Source: Methylophaga sp. OBS1 (GTDB lineage: Bacteria; Pseudomonadota; Gammaproteobacteria; Nitrosococcales; Methylophagaceae). From it: a DNA stretch of 64,000 bases. The stretch spans positions 62,001 through 126,000 of the forward strand of contig NZ_JAPDMS010000002.1 in NCBI RefSeq assembly GCF_026319365.1. The letters run 5' to 3'. A program made the position numbers and the translations under genes. The stretch's first letter is position 1; the number at the start of each line of letters is the position of its first letter. A model generated the notes under the pieces. The model saw only the letters and a list, made by a program, of their open reading frames with translations, was not told the origin of the DNA and did not search any database. Shown here piece by piece: positions 57,448 to 64,000 of the stretch.

Positions 57448-58737
57448 CTACGCAGACTGTTCCCGAGCTACAGCCCGATAAGCGATATCGGTTCTGTAGT
57501 AGGCATCGTTCCAGCTGATTTCCTTCAGCGCCTCATAAGCTGCGGTTTGAGCTGCAGCGACAGTGTCGCCCAGCGCGGTGACACACAGCACCCGACCACC
57601 GGCTGTGACCACTTCATCACCGTGACTCGCGGTACCGGCATGGAAAACTTTACTGCCCTTGCTTTCTGCTTTGTCGATACCCGAAATCACATCGCCTTTA
57701 CGGTAAGTATCCGGGTAGCCACCCGCTGCCATGACAACACCAATAGAGGCGCGCGGATCCCAGTGGGCTTCGACTTCATTCAAGCGACCATTAAGCGCCG
57801 CTTCACACAGTTCAACCAGATCCGAGCGCAGACGCATCAGGATCGGCTGGGTTTCCGGATCACCGAAACGGCAGTTGTACTCCACGACTCTGGGGGCACC
57901 ACTTTCATCAATCATCAAACCGGCATAGAGAAAACCGACGTAAGGGCGGCCATCTGAGGCCATGCCTTTGACAGTGGGCTCAATCACTTCATCCATAATC
58001 CGCTGATAAACGGCATCCGTTACCACCGGGGCTGGAGAATAAGCTCCCATCCCACCGGTATTCGGGCCTTTATCACCATTATCACGCGCTTTATGATCCT
58101 GAGATGTGGCCAGCGGCAGTATATGCTCACCGTCCACCATCACAATAAAGCTGGCTTCCTCACCGGTCATGAATTCTTCAATCACGACGCGGTGGCCGGC
58201 ATCGCCGAATTTGTTGCCCGACAGCATATCTTCCACCGCAGCAATGGCTTCAGCTTCCGTCTGGGCGACAATCACACCTTTACCGGCAGCCAGACCATCG
58301 GCCTTAACCACAATCGGCGCGCCCTGCTCGTGGATGTAGTCTTTGGCCTGATCGACATCGGTGAAAACCTGGTAGGCCGCTGTCGGGATTTGATGACGTG
58401 CCAGAAAGTCCTTGGTAAAGCTTTTGGAAGCTTCCAGTTCAGCAGCGGCCTGGCTGGGACCAAAGCATTTCAAACCCGCAGCTTCGAACGCATCAACCAC
58501 ACCCATCACCAATGGCACTTCAGGGCCGACCACGGTCAGATCGATGGCATTGTCTCTGGCATAGGCCACCAGGCCTTCAATATCCTCGACCTTGATGTCG
58601 ACATTGCTGATACCGGGCTCATTGGCGGTGCCGGGGTTACCCGGTGCAACAAAGACCTGCGGTTGTTTTGGAGAGTGACTGAGTTTCCAGGCCAGCGCGT
58701 GTTCGCGCCCGCCACTGCCGATAACAAGAACTTTCAT
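57448..58737 (-). CDS. purD: Phosphoribosylamine-glycine ligase (GARS)
   Basis: A 429-residue ATP-grasp enzyme of purine synthesis. It begins MKVLVIGSGGREHALAWKL, has VKADGLAAGKGVIVA (ATP binding) and NTGGMGAYSPAPV, and RFGDPETQPIL near the metal site. The frame opens at 58842, but the ATG at 58737 is the conserved start. It is not next to purH here, as it often is elsewhere, so it appears to be a single-gene unit. Confidence 0.97.
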   Translation of the reverse strand: MKVLVIGSGGREHALAWKLSHSPKQPQVFVAPGNPGTANEPGISNVDIKVEDIEGLVAYARDNAIDLTVVGPEVPLVMGVVDAFEAAGLKCFGPSQAAAELEASKSFTKDFLARHQIPTAAYQVFTDVDQAKDYIHEQGAPIVVKADGLAAGKGVIVAQTEAEAIAAVEDMLSGNKFGDAGHRVVIEEFMTGEEASFIVMVDGEHILPLATSQDHKARDNGDKGPNTGGMGAYSPAPVVTDAVYQRIMDEVIEPTVKGMASDGRPYVGFLYAGLMIDESGAPRVVEYNCRFGDPETQPILMRLRSDLVELCEAALNGRLNEVEAHWDPRASIGVVMAAGGYPDTYRKGDVISGIDKAESKGSKVFHAGTASHGDEVVTAGGRVLCVTALGDTVAAAQTAAYEALKEISWNDAYYRTDIAYRAVAREQSA

Positions 58738-58901
58738 AGATTCGCCGAAAAAGTATGCTGAAAAGGCGATAATAATACCGTAGATAGGCTGATTTCTAAA
58801 CAAAAGCTGATCGGCATTTGCTGCTGCCAGTCGCAATTGCAAAGGCCATCGCTTTTAATTATCTTGAAGCCGAAACATCGGCGACTAAAAGGACCGAAAG
58901 C

Positions 58902-59573
58902 GTGGAAGATCTGAGAACTTCGGAAGCCTGGCGGGTATTTCGTATTCAGGCGGAATTGATAGACGGTATCGAAACGCTCAATGAACTGGGCCCGGCCGTG
59001 TCCATTTTCGGCAGTGCACGACTGACCGAAGATTCGCCTTATTACGACCAGGCGCGAAGCGTGGCACGCGATCTGTCACAGGCAGGGATTTCGGTTATTA
59101 CCGGTGGCGGCCCGGGCATTATGGGCGCCGCCAACGAAGGCGCGCTGAATCAGGGAGCACGTTCTGTCGGTCTAAATATCGAGCTACCGCATGAGCAGAT
59201 TGCCAACCCAAGCCAGGATACCCGGCTTAGTTTCCGTTACTTTTTCGTGCGCAAACTGATGTTCGTCAAGTATTCGATTGGTTATGTGGTCTTTCCCGGC
59301 GGCTTCGGCACACTAGACGAATTCTTCGAAGCCCTGACCCTCATGCAAACCCAGAAAATCCGCCATTTCCCGGTCATTTTATACGGCTCATCATACTGGC
59401 AGGGCCTGTTGGAATGGCTGAGGGAACAAATGGTGGGGCTGGGCTGCATCGATGCAGACGATATGTTCCTATTCCGGCTTGTCGACAAGCCGGATGAGAT
59501 CCTGCCCATTATCAAAGCTCATGTCGACAGCCTGTCAGAACGCTCGGAAGAGGAGCAGCGCTCGACGATTTGA
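58902..59573 (+). CDS. LOG-family nucleotide phosphoribohydrolase-like protein
   Basis: A 223-residue Rossmann-fold protein with the LOG signature GGGPGIMGAANEGA and PGGFGTLDEFFE. Members cleave cytokinin or nucleoside 5'-monophosphates to free base and ribose phosphate, although many bacterial ones are uncharacterised. The frame opens with TTG at 58818, but GTG at 58902 has AAAAGGA upstream and is taken as the start. It diverges from purD, which suggests a link with purine turnover; this is inference. Confidence 0.82.
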   Translation: MEDLRTSEAWRVFRIQAELIDGIETLNELGPAVSIFGSARLTEDSPYYDQARSVARDLSQAGISVITGGGPGIMGAANEGALNQGARSVGLNIELPHEQIANPSQDTRLSFRYFFVRKLMFVKYSIGYVVFPGGFGTLDEFFEALTLMQTQKIRHFPVILYGSSYWQGLLEWLREQMVGLGCIDADDMFLFRLVDKPDEILPIIKAHVDSLSERSEEEQRSTI

Positions 59574-59623
59574 TCCAGGTCAAGACAAGCCCAATCAGCC
59601 CGATTGGCTCAACTTATCGACGT

Positions 59624-59648
59624 TATACTCTGCTCAAAATTTGAGCAG
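59624..59648 (+). promoter_or_regulatory. -10 box and palindrome upstream of hemN
   Basis: TATACT (59624-59629) is followed directly by CTGCTCAAA, A, TTTGAGCAG (59630-59648), a perfect 9-base inverted repeat. It covers the likely transcription start, as a repressor operator would. It is not an FNR box (TTGAT and ATCAA). No good -35 is evident. Confidence 0.5.
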
Positions 59649-59656
59649 GTTTGATA

Positions 59657-61036
59657 ATGAGCAACACACTAGAATTCGACATTGATCTCATTCAGCGTTA
59701 CGACAATGCGGGTCCGCGTTACACCTCCTACCCCACCGCGGTAGAGTTTCACGAGGGTTTTAACGCCGACAGTTACAAGAAGCATATTGCGCTTTCCAAC
59801 CGGCGCGGCGGCCCTTTATCGCTGTATTTTCACCTGCCTTTCTGCGACACGGTGTGCTTTTACTGCGCCTGCAATAAGGTCGTCACCAAGAATCGTGCTC
59901 ATGCTGAACCATACATGCAAAACCTTTATAAAGAGATCGCGATGCAGGCCGAGCTGTTCGACAGCGATCGCGTGGTTGAGCAATTGCACTGGGGCGGCGG
60001 TACGCCCACCTTTATTAGCCACCAGCAGATGCGTGAGCTGATGAATGTCACCCGTCAGTTCTTCAATCTGGCTGCGGATGATCGAGGCGAATTCTCGATT
60101 GAAGTCGACCCGCGTGAGGCTAATGCCGACACTATCGCCCTGTTACGAGAGATCGGCTTTAATCGTCTCAGTCTCGGGCTACAGGACTTTAATCCTGAAG
60201 TGCAAAAAGCCGTTAATCGGATTCAGACTGAAGCTGAGACATTTGCTGTGCTGGAAGCGGCGCGGAAGGAAGGCTTTCGCAGTATTAGCCTGGATTTGAT
60301 TTACGGTCTGCCGCACCAGACTGTCGACAGCTTTAATGAAACCCTGGATAAAGTAATTGCGGCCTCACCGGACAGGCTGTCGGTGTTCAATTACGCGCAT
60401 CTGCCGGAACGCTTCCGTACCCAGCGCCAGATCCGCACTGAAGACCTGCCCTCGGCCCGCGATAAACTCGCTATCCTGCAGAGTACTATCGACAAACTGA
60501 CCAGTGCCGGCTATGTGTACATCGGCATGGATCACTTTGCCAAACCGGGTGATGAACTCACCATCGCCCAGCAGCAGAAGCAGCTCTACCGTAACTTCCA
60601 GGGCTACTCAACTCACGCAGAGTGTGATCTTATTGGTTTTGGTGCGACCTCCATTGGTATGGTGGGTGATTCGTACAGTCAGAATGTCAGAACCCTGGTG
60701 GAATATGACAGTGCCATCCAGGCGGGTAACTTGCCGGTATTTCGTGGTGTCGAGCTGGATCAGGACGATAAGATCCGCCGCGATATCATCTCTCAGCTGA
60801 TTTGCCATTTTGCGCTCGATATTGCTGAAATTGAGCGACGTTATCCCATCGACTTCGCCGAGTATTTCCACGCCGTCTTCCCGCAACTGGAGCAGTTTGC
60901 CCGTGACGGGCTGTTGCAGTATAACTGGGAGCAGATAGAGGTGTTGCCCGGCGGACGCCTGCTGATCCGCCATATCTGTATGGCTTTCGATAAATACAGC
61001 CAGGCAGCACAGCAGCGTTTTTCCAAAGTCATCTGA
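59657..61036 (+). CDS. hemN: Oxygen-independent coproporphyrinogen III dehydrogenase
   Basis: A 459-residue radical-SAM enzyme of haem synthesis used when oxygen is scarce. The cluster ligands are Cys63, Cys67 and Cys70 (FCDTVCFYC) with Cys72 next. GPRYTSYPTA at the start and HWGGGTPTFI fit HemN. The frame opens with TTG at 59651, but the ATG at 59657 matches the family start. Confidence 0.96.
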   Translation: MSNTLEFDIDLIQRYDNAGPRYTSYPTAVEFHEGFNADSYKKHIALSNRRGGPLSLYFHLPFCDTVCFYCACNKVVTKNRAHAEPYMQNLYKEIAMQAELFDSDRVVEQLHWGGGTPTFISHQQMRELMNVTRQFFNLAADDRGEFSIEVDPREANADTIALLREIGFNRLSLGLQDFNPEVQKAVNRIQTEAETFAVLEAARKEGFRSISLDLIYGLPHQTVDSFNETLDKVIAASPDRLSVFNYAHLPERFRTQRQIRTEDLPSARDKLAILQSTIDKLTSAGYVYIGMDHFAKPGDELTIAQQQKQLYRNFQGYSTHAECDLIGFGATSIGMVGDSYSQNVRTLVEYDSAIQAGNLPVFRGVELDQDDKIRRDIISQLICHFALDIAEIERRYPIDFAEYFHAVFPQLEQFARDGLLQYNWEQIEVLPGGRLLIRHICMAFDKYSQAAQQRFSKVI

Positions 61037-61101
61037 TTTCGGCCATTAGGCTTAACGACCCAGCAACGCTTCAGCTACACTTAAGCATAGCAATCGCAGT
61101 T

Positions 61102-61134
61102 CCCTCTCCCATCAGGTAGAGGGCTTGGGTGAGG
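61102..61134. repeat. Short hairpin repeat CCCTCTCCC...GGGTGAGG
   Basis: CCCTCTCCCATCAGGTAGAG followed by GGCTTGGGTGAGG. CCCTCT pairs with AGAGGG. This unit type recurs between genes in many bacteria. It lies between hemN and the ClC gene. Confidence 0.55.
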
Positions 61135-61174
61135 CGCGACCTCAACGGCAAGCAACCGGTCTATTAAGGGCGAC

Positions 61175-62908
61175 ATGCTGGAAAAGATCAGACAATATTT
61201 CATATTCGGTGATTCAGCGGTCAAACTCTACGGACTCGCGATCCTCACCGGCATCCTGGCCAGCCTGATTATCATCGCCCTGCGCTTGTTTATTGATGGC
61301 GGTCAGATTCTGCTCTTCCCGACGGCCAAAATTGAAGACTTTGCCAACCTGCCCTGGCAGTGGGTGCTGGGCCTGCCGATAGCCGGCGGCCTGCTGATTG
61401 GCTTGTTGCTGTATGGACTCAAGCCCGAAGAGCGCAACACCGGTGTGGTGCATGTAATCGAACGCCTGTCCTCACATCAGGGGCGTTTGCCCTGGCAAAA
61501 TGCCCTGCGTCAGTTTTTTGGAGCTGGCATAGCCTTAATTACCGGGCACTCGGTCGGCCGTGAAGGCCCCAGCGTACATCTCGGCGCTGCCAGCGGCAGT
61601 CAGCTGGCGACGATTCTGGAACTGCCCAATAACAGTGTGCGCATTCTGGTCGCCTGCGGCGCAGCGGCTGCCATTGCGGCCTCATTCAATACCCCTGTCG
61701 CCGGCGTCATCTTCGCGATGGAAGTCATCATGATGGAATATCACATCGCCAGTTTTATTCCGATCATTCTGTCTTCAGTCACCGGCGCGGTACTGAGTCG
61801 TCTCACCTTCGGTGAAAGTGCCATTTTCGCCAATCTGTCAGCGGATATGCAGTCGCTGTGGGAAATTCCCTATATTGTGCTGATGGGAATTGTTATCGGC
61901 GGGCTCGCCACCCTCTTCCTGCGCAGTCTCAGTTTTTTCTCCGGTCTGTTTCAGAAACACCCGTTCTGGCTTCGCACTACCTATGCCGGCATTCTGGTGG
62001 GACTGACCGGCTTGCTGGTGCCGGAGGTGATGGGTATGAGTTACAGCGTTATCACTGGCATCTCTACCAATGAAGCCGCCATATCGGCACTGATTGTATT
62101 GATGATACTCAAGCTGGTGCTCTCCACTGCCTGCGTCGGTTTTGGTATTCCGGCTGGCCTTATCGGCCCGACCCTGGTGGTGGGCGCTTGCGCCGGTGCT
62201 ATTTTGGGCATTGCCGGTAATGCGGTGTTCCCGGATCTGGCATCCACCATGACCTTCTATGCCGTAATCGGTATGTGCGCGATGATGGGCGCCACGTTAA
62301 AAGCCCCGCTGGCCGCGCTGATGGCCATGCTGGAGCTGACCGGTAACCCCAATATCATTTTGCCCGGCATGCTCGCCATCGTCTTTGCCAGCCTTATCAA
62401 CCATGAATACTTCAAGCAGGACGCGTTGTTTATGAAGCTGTTGCGTACCCGTGGTGTCGATTATCGTAATGATCCGATTACCCAGACCCTGCGCAGGATC
62501 AGCGTCGCCAATGCCATGCAACGTAACTTTATTATCATGTCGCAGCAGGTCAGCACCCAGGCAGCGGTCCATGCACTGGAGTCGAGTCCCGACTGGGTTT
62601 TAATCAAAAATGATAAAGAACCGATCGCACTGATGCCGGCGGGTGATCTGGCGCGCGCTGTCAGTACTGAAGAAAATGAAGAAATGGATTTGATGCAGAT
62701 CCCGGCCAACCGCCGCAATGTGCATAAGATCTCGCTGCATACCAGCCTGCGTGAAGCGGTGGAAGTGCTTAATAAGAATGATGCGGAAGCGCTGTATGTC
62801 ACCCGGATGACCGCCCCGATGATAGAGCGAACCTACGGCATTCTGACCCGTGAAACCATCGAATCACACTATCAACTCCCTTATGCCGTGACCGCCAAAC
62901 ACCAATAG
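61175..62908 (+). CDS. ClC-type chloride channel/antiporter with CBS-like tail
   Basis: A 577-residue membrane protein. ClC motifs are GREGPSVHLGAASG (gating Glu), GFGIPAGLIGPTLVVGA and the N-terminal helices; about 12-14 membrane segments are visible. The C-terminal 150 residues form a CBS-pair-like region (VLIKNDKEPIALMPAGDLARA). It probably exchanges chloride for protons or acts as a channel. AAGGG precedes the ATG. It is a single gene. Confidence 0.9.
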   Translation: MLEKIRQYFIFGDSAVKLYGLAILTGILASLIIIALRLFIDGGQILLFPTAKIEDFANLPWQWVLGLPIAGGLLIGLLLYGLKPEERNTGVVHVIERLSSHQGRLPWQNALRQFFGAGIALITGHSVGREGPSVHLGAASGSQLATILELPNNSVRILVACGAAAAIAASFNTPVAGVIFAMEVIMMEYHIASFIPIILSSVTGAVLSRLTFGESAIFANLSADMQSLWEIPYIVLMGIVIGGLATLFLRSLSFFSGLFQKHPFWLRTTYAGILVGLTGLLVPEVMGMSYSVITGISTNEAAISALIVLMILKLVLSTACVGFGIPAGLIGPTLVVGACAGAILGIAGNAVFPDLASTMTFYAVIGMCAMMGATLKAPLAALMAMLELTGNPNIILPGMLAIVFASLINHEYFKQDALFMKLLRTRGVDYRNDPITQTLRRISVANAMQRNFIIMSQQVSTQAAVHALESSPDWVLIKNDKEPIALMPAGDLARAVSTEENEEMDLMQIPANRRNVHKISLHTSLREAVEVLNKNDAEALYVTRMTAPMIERTYGILTRETIESHYQLPYAVTAKHQ

Positions 62909-62934
62909 TCCAATCGTGGTTAATGGGTTATAAT
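62906..62934 (+). promoter_or_regulatory. Promoter of tRNA-Leu
   Basis: A perfect TATAAT (62929-62934) is followed by a GCGCGG discriminator, 12 bases before the tRNA. The -35 (TAGTCC, 17 bases upstream) is weak. Confidence 0.55.
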
Positions 62935-62946
62935 GCGCGGCTTGTT

Positions 62947-63033
62947 GCCCAGGTGGTGAAATTGGTAGACACAAGGGACTTAAAATCCCTCGGCCTTGCG
63001 GCCGTGCCGGTTCGATTCCGGCCCTGGGCACCA
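62947..63033 (+). tRNA. tRNA-Leu (TAA)
   Basis: 87 bases including CCA. It starts GCCCAGGTGGTGAAATTGG, has the anticodon TAA in GGGACTTAAAATCCC, a long variable arm (CGGCCTTGCGGCCG) and the T-loop GGTTCGATTCC, and ends CCTGGGCACCA. It is a class II tRNA as expected for Leu. Confidence 0.97.
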
Positions 63034-63043
63034 TCAAGAATTG

Positions 63044-63079
63044 AAAAGCCTCAATGCGGAAACGTGTTGGGGCTTTTTT
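63044..63079 (+). terminator. Terminator after tRNA-Leu
   Basis: AAAAGCCTCAA pairs with TTGGGGCTTTT (one G-T pair) around a 12-base loop and is followed by TTG and further T residues. Confidence 0.8.
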
Positions 63080-63269
63080 GTTTGAATACTGACCTGAGCA
63101 AACTTATCGATACAAACTGACAGTGTCACAACGCCATCCCCGCCCTATAGAAACGAGCATCATTGGAGTAGTATCAGGCAAGCTGGCAGAAGCTTTTTTG
63201 ACTACACTAATGTCTGACCTAAGCTGTTGAAAACAAATATTACTTTTCCTGGCTTTGTAAGGATATGAC

Positions 63270-64000
63270 ATGAATACCATTGGCTATGCGGCACATTCAG
63301 AAAACGCTGACCTTAAACCTTTTCACTTTGAGCGGAGAGAATTACGTCAAAATGACGTTGCTATCGAAATTCTCTATTGCGGTGTCTGTCATTCTGACCT
63401 GCACACGGTCAATGGTGACTGGGGACCTCAGCCTTACCCACTGATTCCGGGTCATGAAATTGTGGGTCGTGTCATTGATGTTGGCCCTGAAGTGAAAAAA
63501 TTCGGCATCGGTCAACACGTTGCTGTGGGATGCATGGTTGATAGCTGTCAGGACTGTGATCAGTGTCATGATGGCGAAGAGCAATATTGTCGACATGGGA
63601 TGACAGCAACTTACGGTATGCCCGACCGGATTTCCGGTGAAACCACTCAAGGCGGCTACTCGAAACATATCGTAGTTCGGGAGGAGTTTGTTTTGAACGT
63701 GCCCGAGCAACTCGACCTGGCCAAAGCTGCCCCCATCCTCTGTGCGGGTATCACGACGTACTCACCACTACGCACCTGGAATGTCGGAAAAGGCAGCCGG
63801 GTTGGCGTCATTGGACTGGGAGGTCTCGGACATATGGCGGTGAAACTCGCTGTGGCAATGGGCGCCGAGGTCACGGTTATCAGTCGCTCCACGGCGAAAG
63901 AAGATGAAGCCAAAAAAATTGGAGCACAGGGTATCTTGGCATCTACTGATGAAAAAGCCATGCAGCAATCAGCCAACTTCTTCGATCTCATCATTGATAC
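63270..64000 (+). CDS. Zinc-dependent alcohol dehydrogenase (YahK-like), 3' end cut off
   Basis: The first 243 codons of an NAD(P)-dependent medium-chain alcohol dehydrogenase; the end lies beyond 64000. Catalytic zinc ligands are Cys40 (CGVCHSD), His62/Glu63 (PGHE) and Cys158 (PILCAG). Structural zinc Cys are at 93, 96, 99 and 107. The nucleotide loop is GLGGLG (182-187). It resembles YahK and AdhC-type aldehyde reductases of broad specificity. AAGGAT lies just before the ATG. A role in aldehyde handling in a methylotroph is possible but unproved. Confidence 0.92.
   Translation, partial: MNTIGYAAHSENADLKPFHFERRELRQNDVAIEILYCGVCHSDLHTVNGDWGPQPYPLIPGHEIVGRVIDVGPEVKKFGIGQHVAVGCMVDSCQDCDQCHDGEEQYCRHGMTATYGMPDRISGETTQGGYSKHIVVREEFVLNVPEQLDLAKAAPILCAGITTYSPLRTWNVGKGSRVGVIGLGGLGHMAVKLAVAMGAEVTVISRSTAKEDEAKKIGAQGILASTDEKAMQQSANFFDLIID

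Overview
The window is chromosomal DNA of a methanol-oxidising gammaproteobacterium, most like Methylophaga or a close relative. Two things point there: a complete calcium-type methanol dehydrogenase (mxa) cluster, and housekeeping neighbourhoods with classic gammaproteobacterial order (mltD/gloB/yafS/rnhA/dnaQ; hemA-prfA facing lolB-ispE-tRNA-Gln-prs-rplY-pth-ychF). The species is inferred; no rRNA gene is present. I see no prophage, insertion sequence, integron or CRISPR array.

Layout. 1-8.7 kb: the start of a transketolase gene, a thioredoxin-fold protein, PBP1b (mrcB) with a probable lipoprotein activator, and a two-gene signalling unit (HD-GYP response regulator plus BvgS-like hybrid kinase). 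8.8-23.1 kb: dapB, the dnaJ/dnaK/grpE chaperone genes with two clear heat-shock (sigma32) promoters, dnaQ-rnhA-yafS facing gloB, a minus-strand run of two MscS channels with pyrD, a DUF2797 protein and a DUF432-like protein, then mltD and trmL. 23.4-27.7 kb: a very large periplasm-sensing GGDEF-EAL protein.

27.7-41.8 kb is the methylotrophy island. On the minus strand are a beta-propeller protein, mxaD and a small periplasmic protein. Divergent from them are a NarL-type kinase and regulator, then mxaF-J-G-I (the enzyme, its periplasmic partner and its cytochrome cL acceptor) and mxaR-S-A-C-K-L (ATPase and von Willebrand-type assembly and calcium-insertion factors). Stem-loops lie between F and J and between G and I, and a strong terminator lies between I and R, so expression is probably stepped along the cluster. 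Two convergent unknowns, an HExxH protein and a lipoprotein, close the island.

42-64 kb: amtB-glnK with a possible NtrC/sigma54 control region, a uracil-DNA glycosylase family protein, tRNA-Met, pldA, the ychF-pth-rplY-prs-tRNA-Gln-ispE-lolB block, hemA-prfA, hemF-tsaC, purD, a LOG-family protein, hemN, a ClC chloride channel, tRNA-Leu and the start of a zinc alcohol dehydrogenase. Four short repeat sites lie between genes; two are copies of one foldback element, each placed directly after a stop codon.

The most unusual content is the concentration of c-di-GMP sensors with related periplasmic domains, the accessory genes around mxa, and the foldback repeats. I found no single clearly new multi-gene system. 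The best candidates are the beta-propeller/mxaD/small-protein trio and the HExxH-plus-lipoprotein pair at the two edges of the mxa cluster.
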